NCBI GenBank assembly: GCA_028622995.1 | Contig: JAJQJQ010000008.1 | Span: 4,092,001-4,156,000 of the forward strand | Length of the DNA: 64,000 bases | Direction of reading: 5' to 3' | Source of the DNA: Panagrolaimus kolymaensis | Taxonomy: Eukaryota > Nematoda > Chromadorea > Rhabditida > Panagrolaimidae | Shown here: positions 50,475 through 62,360 of the stretch, piece after piece | Numbering within the stretch: the stretch's first letter is position 1 | Layout of the letters: each line of letters opens with the position of its first letter | Notes under the pieces: generated by a model | Told to the model about the DNA's origin: nothing | Databases searched by the model: none | The model's input: the letters and a program-made list of their open reading frames with translations, nothing else | Program-made: the position numbers and the translations under genes

Positions 50475-52797
50475 ATGGGAAATGGTGCATCAACAAAAAA
50501 AGATCCAGTTAATCCTAATCCAGGTTTGTCTCTTTTTTCTTTTTTATGTTTAATAAAAATTTATTGGTTGGTTTTTAGTGGTTGAAACAGAATATGGCAA
50601 AGTTGAAGGTTTGAATGTGCTGCTTCCACATGATTCACAAAAACGTATGGCTAAAGTATTTCTTGGTATACCATTTGCAAAACCTCCGATTGGAAAATTA
50701 CGATTTGAAGTACGCTCTTTTAGTTTCCATATTTTGCTTATGTTAAAGCTTCTCTTTAATTTGCTCTTATTCAAAGTTCTTTTTTTAGAAGCCTCAAAAA
50801 CCTGACAAATGGACTGAAACGCTTGAATGTAAAAAGCATGCTCATCCTGCAATACAAAAAGTTCTTCCATGGCTTAATAAATATCATGGTAATGAAGATT
50901 GTCTTTATTTGAATATTATTGCTCCTGCATGGGATTCGCCTGATTCTAATGGATTTCCTGTTATGTTTTATATTCATGGTGGTGGATTTGTTATGGGATC
51001 ATCTGCGAGTTATCATCATTTGAAAATTTGCAGGTAAATTTGTTGAATCTTTTGTTCGTTTGCTACGTGATTAATAACTTGAAAATGCTGCTATAACACT
51101 ATCTCCATTTTCTGCATCGAGCCACCTTTATGTATTCTCTAATTTTTGATAACATCATTACTAGTTTTTAGATTGTTAACTCGTCATGGCGTCATCATTG
51201 TTACAACTCAATATCGACTTGGCCTCCTTGGATATTTTTGCACTAGTGATGAAACAGCTTTAGGAAATTATGGATTATGGGATCAATACTTTGCTCTGAA
51301 ATTTGTTAGTGATAATATTGTTGCATTTGGAGGAAATCCATCAAACATCACAATCTTTGGTCAATCAGCTGGTGCAGTTTCATGTGATCTTCTTTCAATT
51401 TCACCTTTGAGTCGACATATGGTTTCAAAGGTTGTATGCTTGGGTGGAAATTGTGAAACAATGTGGGGCGTTTCAGCTCGAAAGATAGCTGCTACATTTT
51501 GTCAAGATCTCGCTATCAAACTTGGTTATAAAAGAAAATCAACTGGTTCATGGTCGTCAGCTGAGAATAAAGAAATGGTTGCTTATTTAAAACTATTACC
51601 TCCATATAAATTTGGTGAGTAACTTCTGTCATTTTTGTTAAACTAAAACAGCTTTGTTTTTCAGCTATGACAATGCTTGGAAGTAAAGCAATATTTGAAA
51701 AGATGAGGCTTGATGTTTCTCCTGTGATTGATGGTGAAATTTTACCTCATCCTCCACATATTCTACGACAAAATGCTCCACCTCGTCCTGTAATTACTGG
51801 AATAACCGCTCAAGAAGGACTCATATTTAGTAAGATTTTTCTCTTTGGCTGTGTTACTGCTGCTTCTGTCAACGTTGTTAGTTGGTTAATGATAGCTATC
51901 CACATATGAATGCGTTTATGTCTAACTTCTTTCTCTTTTTTCAGTATCACTTGGTCAAAAAATAAGAAGTGAAAAATTGGCAAGAGATTTGGATGAAAAA
52001 TTTGATGAACTCTTGGATATATTATATAATTTTCTTGAATGTGATCCATTAATCCTTTGTGAATTTCGAAAGCTGTATATTTTAACTGAACTTTCACCAT
52101 CCGATCGACCATTTTTAAAACGACGAATTGTTCAAATGATGAGTGATATGGTAAACAATATTGCATGGTTTAATTTTATGAATGCTGAACGTGAACGTGG
52201 ATCACAAGTATGGAGCTTCATTTTTGAACATCATAATCCAAAAATATTAATGGGTCTGAAAGTTATGCTTCCAATGAATAGTGAGTTTCTTTGTTCTTTC
52301 TCGCTTTTTGTTGAATGACGCCATGTCAACCTGAAAAGGCTAAAATCAGACGATAACTTTCGTGTCAATGCAACTGTGCTACCTTGTTTATGTACTTTTC
52401 TAACTTTTTTTCTTGTTTTTCAGCTGCAACACATGGTACAGAAATCGTCTACATATTTGATCATAACATGTATAAAATTCCATTTCGTCGAACTAAAGCC
52501 GATCATGCTGTAAGCCTGAAGATGACAACGATGCTAACAAATTTCGCAAAATATGGTAATCCTAATGGTGATTCAACTTCTCCTTTATTTGATTTTACAT
52601 GGGAACCTGTAACCGATGAATTTCCTCAACGACATCTCATTGTTTCATCCAAATCAGAATTATGTAATACATTTAACAAAGAAACATTGGAGAAGTTTTC
52701 ACCTTATTATCAAAAGCTAACAAGATATTTTTGTGATGATAAATTTTGGATTACTCCTGATGAAAAATCCGATAATAATAAAAGCAATTTGTTGTAA
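50475..52797 (+). CDS. Type B carboxylesterase, putatively N-myristoylated
   Basis: Seven exons (50475-50523, 50579-50709, 50789-51033, 51172-51614, 51665-51829, 51945-52280, 52424-52797) encode 580 residues. It is an alpha/beta-hydrolase of the cholinesterase/carboxylesterase family. The catalytic triad is complete: Ser in GQSAGA (about 205), Glu in AQEGLIF (about 339) and His in [10 protein letters not shown] (about 460). The oxyanion motif HGGGF and EDCLYLNI are also present. There is no signal peptide. Instead the N-terminus MGNGASTKK fits an N-myristoylation signal (Gly2, Ser6, Lys8), which would hold the enzyme on the cytoplasmic face of a membrane. It is probably an active ester hydrolase of unknown substrate. 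It is unlikely to be acetylcholinesterase, which is normally secreted. Confidence 0.92.
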
Positions 52798-52825
52798 CTT
52801 TTTTTTGTATGATTTATTTTGTTTG

Positions 52826-52831
52826 AATAAA
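52826..52831 (+). terminator. Poly(A) signal of the esterase
   Basis: AATAAA lies 29 bases past the esterase stop codon. Confidence 0.6.
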
Positions 52832-53141
52832 GAATTTATGAAATAAACAATCTTTTCTTTCTCGGGTTTATAATCACACGTTCGGTTGTGGTTGATTGGC
52901 AGCAAGGTGGTTATTGGAATTGAAAGTCATTGTTACGTATCCTCATCAAGGTGAAATGCATTTTGTACTAGCCCCATGCATCGATATAAAAACCCATACA
53001 TACAAAGAAAACAACAGAACTTTATACAACAATTAACAAACTTAATAATAACAAACAAAAGTTTAACAAAACAATAAAAATGAAAGCAAAATGAAAATGG
53101 AAGAGAAGGGTTTTCGTCGTCCATCAATGGCGTTTCATCGT
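52832..53141. other. Convergent intergenic region
   Basis: About 0.3 kb between the 3' ends of the esterase (plus) and the acidic protein gene (minus). Nothing specific is visible beyond poly(A)-type A/T tracts. Confidence 0.5.
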
Positions 53142-53986
53142 TCACTGAATTCTTGTTCTCTTGTTTGGTGGTTCGTAATCATCTTCGTTTTCGGATGTTT
53201 GGGATGATTGAAATGCATAATCATATTGACTTATTACAGGTTCAACCGGATCTTGAAAACGTACAACAACTTCTTCCATAAATGTGACTTTTCTTGGTCG
53301 TTGAGGAATATCTTCATTCATTTCATCATCTGATTCATCCATAGGTGGCAGAAACTCAATAAAGCAATCATCAGAGATTGAACCATCTTGTGATTCATCC
53401 ATAGTATCCGAGTGAAGTGCAATATCTTTTCCAGCATTTGGTTCATTTCTTGACGGCTCAGTAACATCATCAATAACATGGAATTCAGGTACAGCGGTTT
53501 GAGGTGATAATGAATGTACTCCATATTTATCAGATGATGGTGATTGATTGTAATTTTCCATACCAGGAAAGAGATGAATATTTTGCATAATTTTCTTTAG
53601 ATCAGCTAATGCTGAACCACTTCCATCAGGATTGACACCAATTTTCTTATAAATTCCTTTGAAAATATTTGGATCAGGTTCAGAAAGAGCTTTACTAAAT
53701 ACACGATCTCTTGAGTCGATTTCATATTCTTTATCAGCAATACCAGGATGAGTTGTCGAATCTTCATATTCTTGTGCACGATCACGAATTCGATAAGCAT
53801 CTTGCAAAAATGACGTTTCTAGATCATATGTAGCATCACGAATAATTTCACAATAAGACTAAAAAAAATTTAATGAACGATAAATAAAGTTTTAAAAACA
53901 TAAACACTTACATCAGATAATGAAGCACGAAATAATGCTTCTTTTAGTTCAGCTGATTTTGGACGAGATAGTGGCTGCTTACACAT
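53142..53986 (-). CDS. Acidic, largely disordered protein with a PP1-docking (RVxF) motif
   Basis: Two exons (53986-53912, 53858-53142) encode 263 residues. The first 60 are helix-prone (KSAELKEALFRASLSD and IIRDATYDLETSFLQDAYRI). The rest is rich in Asp, Glu, Ser and Pro with no recognised fold. Near the C-terminus is PRKVTFMEEVVVRF, in which KVTF (215-218) fits the RVxF docking motif for protein phosphatase 1. The following hydrophobic alternation resembles the PP1-binding segment of GADD34-type regulators. The last residues (PPNKRTRIQ) could be a nuclear localisation signal. I infer a PP1 regulatory subunit; the motif is short and can occur by chance. Nothing upstream or downstream suggests an operon. 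Confidence 0.7.
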
Positions 53987-54818
53987 AATTTTGAAGATGA
54001 TGAAAAATAATTAACGAAAAACGTTAAATGAAGGTGAAAATGTAAGAAATGAAAGAGAAGAAGAAGAAAATCTTTTCTGAAACAAACAACAATTTTGTAG
54101 CTGCGTTCAAATTCGCGTTTCCTTCACACAATGCCTTCGTTTACCTAAATTTTTTGTGTGTATTGCCGCCGCTTTACAGTAACTTGAAATTTTTTTATGA
54201 ATCTTTTTTTTGTTATTCCATGGTAGCTCGAGTTACTATTATTACTATTATTGTTTTGATTTTAGGAGATGTAAAACTTTTTATTTATGATTAATACTTT
54301 GTGGAAAATTATTGCTATCATAAGTATTATAAATTGATGAAATCAAAGTTGACAAACTATCATATTTACTATTTTTCTGTGATGTGCTTGCAAATATAAT
54401 TGTTTTTTTCTTTGGTTGATTATCCATTCCTTGTTTACAATTTATCGCCAAATAATAATCGTTTGCTTTTAATTAATTACTTTGTTGGATGGGTTATCAT
54501 AGTCACAAAAAGCACATTTTTTTGCAAAGAATTTTCATTAACTTTTTTGGTTGGTCAAACTTAATTCTAAATTGATTTTTTTGCTGTTGTTATTTATCAG
54601 GTATACATACAAAATTTATTATTTTTCACTTTTTTTGTTTGCCCATATATGACCGTGGGATATTATTATGCTAGGATATTTCTAAGAAAACTCTCTTCAG
54701 TTATTATGATTTTTACTGAAAGTTATGAGCAAAGATAAGCTTTATTATTGAAGTTTTTCCTTATTATCTATCTAACTTTTTTTGCTTGAATTTGATAGAA
54801 ACTTTTATTTTATTTTCC
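53987..54818. other. Divergent intergenic region
   Basis: About 0.8 kb between the starts of the acidic protein gene (minus) and F-box-like copy 3 (plus). A plus-strand 81-codon frame at 54,049-54,294 has no domain and looks like chance. T-rich throughout, with no clear motif. Confidence 0.5.
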
Positions 54819-55768
54819 ATGGATAATTATAAACCTCTCACCGTCCATTTTTTCAAGGATAAAAGTGATATCAATCAAATTACTTCAACCACATTTGAAA
54901 ACTACCAAAATCAATGCTTTCCATTCCCATATTTTATGATTGATTATATTTCTAAAACTACCGATTATCGATTTTATCAAAAGCTCACAAAAACTTGCAA
55001 ATATTTTCAAGCAAAAGAAAAGAAAATTTTGGTTAAAGAATTGAAATTTATTAATTACTATGAAGAAAATGCTGTTATTATTTCAAAGTACGATTATCCA
55101 AATTCAAAATTCTGGATAACGAATACTCTTACTTTACAATATGGCACTCAACACAATTTTCAAGCATTTATTCCAAAAATATATAAATGCGAAGCTCGAA
55201 TTATTTATTCTTTAAATCAAAATTTTACTTTTAATGATTTTGAATTGCTTGTAAATCCAAATTTTGCAGAAAAAATTTACCTTGAAGACTCAAGTATTTT
55301 AAAATCGGATGGAAATTATTTAGTTGTGGAAGATGTCTTTCACTTTGCTCGCAATGCTTACGTTTTTAGGTAAAAAATTACAAAATCAAGAATTTTTTAT
55401 TGTAAAATTTTTTGTTTAGCTTTAGAGATTTTCTTTTTTCATCCGAAACAGCGCAAAATTTATTAGCTTTAAATCATAAAGTTTAAATTAAAGATTTTCT
55501 TTATATGCAATTCCCAATGATTTTGATATTCCAAGTTATTGTAAATTTATTGAAGTAAGAAAAAATAAATAAATTTGGAAAAATCATATCAATAATTTAT
55601 GTATTACTTTTTTAGAAAAGTGCTTCATACAATTGTATTTTTTATCTGAGTTACAAATATTCTGATGGACAACGTAAAGATTTGGCCAAAAATGCAATTA
55701 TAAACATTCAAGAAGCATGGAAAAAAACTTGCCCCGAAGCTGGTGATAGATGCATCAAAATTATTTAA
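54819..55768 (+). pseudogene. F-box-like family, copy 3 (class I), broken in exon 2
   Basis: Exon structure and sequence follow copy 2: exon 1 at 54819-55369, exon 2 at 55420-55554, exon 3 at 55616-55768. Exon 1 is intact, starting MDNYKPLTVHFF. In exon 2 the copy-2 sequence HKVKIQ has become HKV followed by a TAA stop (55484-55486). A few bases later one base is missing relative to copy 2, so the frame shifts as well. Exon 3 (KSASYNCIFYLSYKYSDG onward) is still open and ends in a normal stop. A truncated protein of about 208 residues could still be made. The two lesions close together, flanked by intact exons, suggest recent decay. Confidence 0.75.
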
Positions 55769-55916
55769 ATGCCTAAAAACGAAAAAATTTCCTTTTTTTT
55801 TAATTTTATAAATTTTTTATTTTTGCTCGCAAATAAATATTCTCTTTATTTTTTTATTTTAATTTAAACATTTCAAAAAGAATAATAAAAAAAGTTTGTT
55901 CTGCGATTTTTTATTC

Positions 55917-58159
55917 TCATTTTTGACGTTTTTCCAATTTAATCGTAACACTTTTTGGCGCTATTACAGTCATTCCAATTAATTCCATGGTTTTTTCAGT
56001 TTCAGGGCATTCTTTAATGGTATATTTTTTGAGGATCTCAATCATTGCCATTTTTTCTTCTAATTGGGCGAGTCTCATTCCTATGCATGTTCGTGGACCT
56101 CCACCAAAAGCTGTGAAAGCGAGGTTATGTTCTCGACCTGTTGAAAACCATCTAAAAAAATCCTGGGTTTAGAATCTGTAAAAATTGTAAGTATTGCTTT
56201 TAATACTCTTACCGATCTGGAACATATTCATCTGCATCATCGCCCCAAAGTTCCCTGTTTCGATGAAGGGAAAAAGCATCCACGCAAACTTCTGTGCCTT
56301 TTTCAACAAATAAATTTCCAAGATTTGTGGATTCACAACATTGTCGAGTTGTGGCACTAAAAAAATACTTTTCATTTAAACTTTCAAAATTTAAAATTTA
56401 ACTAACAAAGTTGCAACGGGAACAAGTCGCAAACTTTCATTAAAGCATGCATCAAGAAATCGAAGGTGTTGACTATTTTCATACGTGGCATTTTCATCTC
56501 CCACAAAATCATCTATTTCTTCTTGAAGCCTTTTTTGAAGGGATGGATTTTTAGCGAGATAATAACACATAACCGCCGAGGAATTTGCGGTAGTATCAAA
56601 ACTGAAAATTTAATTTTAATTAATTTTTGCCATTTTTTGAAAACTTAAAAAAGGATTACCCAGCTAAAATAAAAATAATGCATTGATAAGCTATTTCATC
56701 CACCGTTAATTTTTTGGCGATCTAAAAATTTACAAAAATCAGAAAAATTATTTTATTAAAAATTTGTATGATTGAAAGAAAAAAGTTTTAGGTTTGAGTT
56801 AAAGTTTTTCGGTTGGTCGCAGTTAGGACTTACTCGAAGTTTACGCTTATCAAAAGTAGGATCATCATAAATTTCATCGGATTTTCCATCCAAAAATAAA
56901 TCAATAAAATCCACGCTTTCAGTTTCTATGTGTTTTCCTTCTTCCTGCAAAATAATTAACTGTCTTTAATATTTAATCGATAATTTTTTTCAAAAACAAA
57001 ACATTTTTAAAGAATATTTAAAGTTGAGCTTCGAAACAAAATTATTGCAATGAGCAAAAGTGCCTTAATTTTTACTTTATTAATTAAGGCTTTTTTAGAG
57101 TAAAAAAACTTTTTAAAAAATTTATCAAAATTCTTAAATTTTAAAAGCTTTCTTGAATTTTTTTTCAATTCAGAAACCAACGAACCAACCCTTTCTTTCA
57201 TTCGTCGATGAATTTCTCCATACAAATCTCTCATAAGTCCAAATAAAGGTTGATCTCGAATATTCATGGTTGCTAAATGAATTTTTCTTAACCATGGCGC
57301 AATGAATGGAAACATCGCAGCCAAATAACTAAATTTATCTTCGCTAAAACTATAAAATATTTTCTTTGCTATTTCAACATTTGGATTATTAAATATTTTG
57401 GATTCCTTTTGTCCAAGCGCCACTCGTCCAATTACATCCATTGTGAGTTCATGGAAATACAGGTGAATATTAAATGGATCACCTTTGTCATAAGCTTTAT
57501 CGAGATGGGTCATCATGTTTGAAATCGAATCAAATACAAGAGGAGCGAGCTGGAAAAAATATAAATGAAGAAAATTATTAATCGAATTAGAGACTCATTG
57601 AAAAAAGTAAAAAAGCTTCATCGTTTGCTACTATTTATTTTTATCCTTAAAAACTAATAAATTACCCTTTTCAAATTTCCAACACTAAAACTTGGATTTG
57701 CGATGGTTCTCAATCGCTTCCATCGAGTTCCACGAGCATTAAATAAATGAACTTTGGGATCTTTATCCACATCTCCAACCAATGGATTTAACTAAAAATT
57801 CAGACACTTTCATTATTCCAAAATTTAATGAAAAGCAAAAAACAACGACTAACTTTTCTTCCTTGAAAATGTTCAAATTTTTTAACTAACATTTCTTGAA
57901 CCATTTCCACATCGCTGATAACTAAAACTCTCATCCATCCTTCTCGAAAACCATAAAATGAACCATATTTTTTAGACCATTCATAAAGTTGAACAACATA
58001 TGGAGGTTTATAAGTAAATAAAGCATCCAAATTTCCTGTGAATAATCCACCTTCAGGGCCAGGAATTCCTCGACGCTTCCAATATCCCGCGCGATGATAA
58101 ACATTTGCGAGAAAAGCAATGATCGAAATTAAAATAATTGCAAATAGCAAAGTTAACAT
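55917..58159 (-). CDS. Cytochrome P450, CYP3-clan (CYP13/CYP25-like)
   Basis: Eight exons (58159-57854, 57791-57666, 57549-57190, 56944-56834, 56721-56660, 56601-56407, 56356-56213, 56151-55917) encode 512 residues, the usual P450 length. An N-terminal membrane anchor (MLTLLFAIILISIIAFLANV) places it in the endoplasmic reticulum. Motifs in order: I-helix AGFDTT (320-325), ESLR (the ExxR motif), PDRW, and heme-binding FGGGPRTCIG with Cys456 as iron ligand. The early region (WSKKYGSFYGF, FQGRK, LNPLVGDVDKD) resembles nematode CYP13A and CYP25A enzymes of fatty-acid or xenobiotic oxidation. The exon 3 end at AGG|GTTGGT and the exon 6 end at TT|GTTAGT were chosen because they keep the phase. The gene appears functional; the substrate is unknown. 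Confidence 0.9.
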
Positions 58160-59099
58160 TTTTGTTTTTTATGACTAAATTTAAGTCGAATTTTTGATGT
58201 TAAACAAATTTGCACATAAAAATACTGCAAAAAAATATTTTAGTCAAAAATCAATATGTTTTTATAGTTTTTTTTGAGAAATAAATATTCTTTGAAACAT
58301 TCTTTTGTTCCGTCTTTTTTTTCTCTTGATTTTGCTATCATCATCAAAGTTGTTCCTGTCGTCGGTTGTAGCAGTAAAGTAATAAAGGAAGAGGAAAAGA
58401 AAAGGTCCGGAAATTATTGTGTTTGTGTCACAAAATTGTGTCGGGTTGATAAGGAGATTTATATGTAAGAATATAAGCGGAAGCAGCAACAAGAAATAAC
58501 TAAAAACAGCATAAATGAAATTTAGTTAGTTTTACTACTTCTAACATCGTTTTTAAAGTTTTATTTAAAAATAGCACAACCAAAGATTGAATTTAAAAGT
58601 TATGATAAAAAAGAACCACAAACAACTTCTTTTTTTGTTTGTTTGTAAAAGGCAAAAGTTATTTTGTAAAGTTTATAATTCTTAAATTAAATGCATATTA
58701 AAAACTTTAAAGAAATTAACTTTTCCTTTTCATTTTTTTCTGTTATGTCTGAACTACAAACTATACTTAACATTACAAAAGCAGCAGCTGAATTTGATAA
58801 ATACAAATTACAGTAATTTTGTTTGTTTTCAAGTTTTTGTTGTATTTAATGCATTTATATATTTAGTCCTTCCCTCCATTTATTTATTTCTTTTTTCTAC
58901 AAGGCTATTAATTATGCAACTTTAAACCAACAAAGCAGCTGCAACCGCCTACAAATTATTAGTTATTAAAATATTATTTAAAAGCGCCATAAAGAATGTA
59001 TTTCATTTTTGACTTTTAATTTTTTTACTTTTATTCTTTGAAAGTTTTTTTGTTTACTTTTAAGAAAAAAATAAAACTTTAAAGAAAAATAAATAAATA
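58160..59099. other. Divergent intergenic region
   Basis: About 0.9 kb between the starts of the P450 (minus) and the serpentine receptor (plus). AT-rich; the minus-strand TTTAG at 58,175-58,179 could be a trans-splice acceptor for the P450. The 76-codon minus-strand and 64-codon plus-strand frames near 58,262-58,492 overlap and lack any domain. Confidence 0.5.
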
Positions 59100-60419
59100 A
59101 TGTACGGAATTACACAATTAATAATTCAAATTTTATATGGAATTCCTATGATTTTATTGTATGGTTTATTAATTGGTTTAATTTTGAAGCCATCAAAAAC
59201 CAATCAATTTAAAACTCCATATTTTAAACTTTCTGCGGTGATAGGATTTGTGGTAAGTCTTCGAAATTTGGCCAAATTACATTCAATAGAAAATAATTCG
59301 AGAAACTCGTTAAATCGACTTTGACACAGAATCTTGCAAAGAAAATGAGAAACACAGATTTTTGAACGAAAAAAATATTTGGAAAAAACAGTACACCAAA
59401 GTTTTGTAAATTACTTATATGAACTTAATATTTTTTTAGGATTTTGTATCTTACATAGGTGTATGGATAATGTATAAATTACCATCATGCCCAGAAACCG
59501 TTTCCATTTTCCAAGATAAACAAAACTTTTTTCTTTTACCATTTTTTGGTTTTGGTGCTTTTTATTTTCCACTTGTTCGAAGTTTTTTGCTTGTTATTTC
59601 TTCTGCTAATCGTTTCACGGCGTTACATGGATTTTCTTGGCATGAAAAAGTAAGAAAAATAATTTCCAAAATTTTAAATTTAAAAAATGTTGTTTTAGTT
59701 TTGGTTAAAATTTTGGAAATATTTAGCTTTTCTTTGTTTTATTTTGGGTTTAATTACAACTTTTCCAACTTTATTTGGCCAAGTTTCATTTATTAAAGTT
59801 GGATTATCTATTGTAATTATGGTTAAAGCTGTATGGGATCCATTTTGGCGACCAGTAATGAATGCAAGTCAAGTCACCGGAGCTTCATTATTAACTTTAT
59901 TATTTAATTTGGGAGCATTGTTAAGTTTAATAGAAATTAAAAAAACTACAACTAAAGTTAAAAATGAAGTTCATAAAGCTGAAGTGGGATTATTAATTAT
60001 AAGTTTTTGGGATTTTATTATTGATTTTATTTATGCTCTTGAACAAGTAAGTCTTCATTTTTTAAAGGTCAAAAGAAGAAACAAAATCAATCAATTTTTT
60101 ATTTTATGGGATGTTATAAAAATTTTTCATAAATACGAAACATTTCTTTTTTTAGATTGCCATCCACTTGGGTAACTTACAAGTATTAAGTTCTTCAGCA
60201 ACTTTATTTATATTTGATATGCAAGCATGGGTATCAGATTTAAATAATCTAACAAGACCAATATTTTTTATGATTTCATCTAAAGCTATTAGAAATGCAA
60301 TATTTCAAATAATTGGTTTTTCCAAAGCGTCTTTGAATGAACGTGTGTTTATTGTTCAGCGAACTCGAAGTGGCGGCGCCATTCATCCTTCATCTGGAAA
60401 ACCAACAAACATTATTTAA
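59100..60419 (+). CDS. Serpentine chemoreceptor, Srg-superfamily type
   Basis: Four exons (59100-59252, 59440-59649, 59699-60046, 60156-60419) encode 324 residues. About seven hydrophobic segments are visible: YGIPMILLYGLLIGLI, FKLSAVIGFV, FFGFGAFYFPLVRSFLLVIS, KYLALLCFILGLITTFPTLF, SLLTLLFNLGALLSLIEI, SFWDFIIDFIYAL and VLSSSATLFIFDM. NRFTALHGFSWHEKFW after segment three and DLNNLTRPIFFMISSKAIRN near the end are typical of nematode Srg/Srv-type receptors. These are 7-transmembrane chemosensory receptors of sensory neurons. The start is the first ATG in the open frame. The C-terminal tail after residue 295 is short and hydrophilic. Assignment to srg rather than srv or srx is uncertain. Confidence 0.87.
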
Positions 60420-60420
60420 A

Positions 60421-60426
60421 AATAAA
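60421..60426 (+). terminator. Poly(A) signal of the serpentine receptor
   Basis: AATAAA begins two bases past the stop codon of the receptor. Confidence 0.5.
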
Positions 60427-61203
60427 AATCTTTTCTGCGATTTATTAGTGTTTGTTTTAGGAGAAATAAATTTTTTATGTTTGTTATTTTACAAGTTTTC
60501 TACTAAAAAAATAATATGATTACTATTTTTTTTTCGTTTTTAAAAAAATGTTATTTTAGTTTGACACGTAAGTTTTAAGAAAATGGTAATGGCATAAGTA
60601 AACATAGCAATTTTTTTATATAAAGTTAAATTTACGAAACTAATTTTTAGTTTACAAAATTCCACGAACTACCATTTATTTATTACATACATAAGAGAAG
60701 CAGGTTTAAAAAAGTATTGTACAACTTTCTAAATTAGAAAAATAAAAATAAAGTTAATTTTTTTATAAAAGCTAATATATTTTTTAAACTTTTTTCAAAG
60801 AAAACTATTATCACTGAGATAAATTTAATGCATTTAATGATAGGTGTAATAGTATTTTTTATTAAAGAAAAGCATAAAAATATGTGAAAATATATATTAA
60901 TGTCGCTCATTAGGTCAATAAGACAATGACTTTGAAGCATTTATAGTTCACTTTTATAGACTTTAACGTGTTGTCATTTGGATAACAGAAATCAAAATGA
61001 ATACAAAAACAAAGCCAATAAATTATTTTTATTTTACATCAACAAATAAACCAAAACACAAACAACAATAAAAAAAATATTTTGACAAAGAAAATATAAA
61101 AATTAATAATAAAAAAATGGGTTAAAAACAAGTTTTAGAAAATTAAAATATTTGGCTTTCCACTTTCATGCACGATGAATTTTTTATTTACAGATGATAC
61201 CGA
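60427..61203. other. Intergenic region (convergent)
   Basis: About 0.8 kb between the 3' ends of the receptor (plus) and F-box-like copy 4 (minus). Very AT-rich. The minus-strand 68-codon frame at 60,734-60,940 is compositional. I see no specific element. Confidence 0.55.
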
Positions 61204-62031
61204 TTAAGAACGATCTAAAACCTGAGGGTTTTTATTCCAATTTTTAAATTTGTTATCAATAATTTCTTGAAGGATTCCTTTGTAATGTTCTGCATTTTTC
61301 ACGATAAATGAAATTTTTAACATACTTGCTTTTGAATCAGCCGCATTCTTTTTAATAAAATTGCATAAAATTGAAAAATTTGTGTCAACTTTTAATTTGT
61401 TAATGTATAAGCTAAAGTTTTCTAATTTTGAGTTGAATACCAATGAATTCATTTTTTTAAATGTTTTTGTAGTAAAAGTCTCTTTTGCACAGTTGTAATA
61501 AAAATTCCTAATATTTGGAATTTTTGCAAGAATTTTATCACATGAAACAATTTTTCCATTTTCGTCATAAATATTAACACATTCAAGTGTAAGCATGAAG
61601 ATATTCCCCCCATTTAATAAAAAATCCATTTCATTCCAAGTTAATTTCGATAGCACAAGACATAAAGTGTTAAGGGCGCAGCGATAAATTCTCGATAATG
61701 AAATTTTGAATGAATTATGGTTCACAATTTTCAAGCGACCAGTCAACCAATATTTGATATCCGTGAAATATATTTTGCGATACGCGTTGGGTCGTTGGCT
61801 AGGAACTAAATAAGATAAGCGATCTTTCTCATATGTGACGTAAGTGTTAACAACGATGATTTTATTTTTGGTGAAAAAATATTTGCATGTTTTTTGAAGT
61901 TTCAGGAGTCCATTGGCGGAAATAGGATTTTGAGTTATGTAAATAATCATTCCATATGGAAGTGAAAAATATTAGCGTTGAGGAAAATCAAAAGTTGCAG
62001 GATTTGGATGAATAAAAGCAGAAAGAACCAT
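61204..62031 (-). pseudogene. F-box-like family, copy 4 (class II), premature stop at codon 20
   Basis: The start MVLSAFIHPNPATFDFPQR aligns with the beginning of copy 5. At the next codon a TAA stop (61972-61974) replaces the CAA (Gln) of copy 5, a single C-to-T change. The rest of the frame continues in phase without another lesion for about 255 codons to a normal stop, through GLLKLQKTCKYFFTKNKI, YWLTGRLK and SCDKILAKIPNI. Downstream ATGs such as MIIYITQNPISA, 8 codons past the stop, could start a shortened protein of 248 residues that keeps most of the family region. The lesion could be a polymorphism or a sequencing error; a single base is at stake. Confidence 0.72.
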
Positions 62032-62360
62032 TTTGCAATAAAAAGCAATAACTGAAAATGTGAATGAGTTACTAATATAAATTACTTCATAAATAAAAGC
62101 ACAGGGATCATAAAAATTGTGAAAGGTTAAGCAAAAAAAGCAAAATCTGAAGAAATTTTGTTGTTTACAGCTTTCGTTTTTTTTTTGTGAAAAAAAATGA
62201 ATAAAGAGTATCCTCAAGCATATTTATTTCTGCAAGGTATTACTTCAAAAATTTAAAGGTCGCAGTTGTAATAACAAAAATAATAAAATCAATACATACA
62301 GAAAAAAGACTAGGAAAAAAAGTTGGTAATTCATATTTTTTTTCTTTATATTATCGAAAA
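62032..62360. promoter_or_regulatory. Shared divergent promoter of copies 4 and 5
   Basis: About 330 bp between two F-box-like starts that face away from each other. The DNA is AT-rich and the two halves are not obviously mirror images, so only the coding parts of the pair are alike. Confidence 0.4.
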
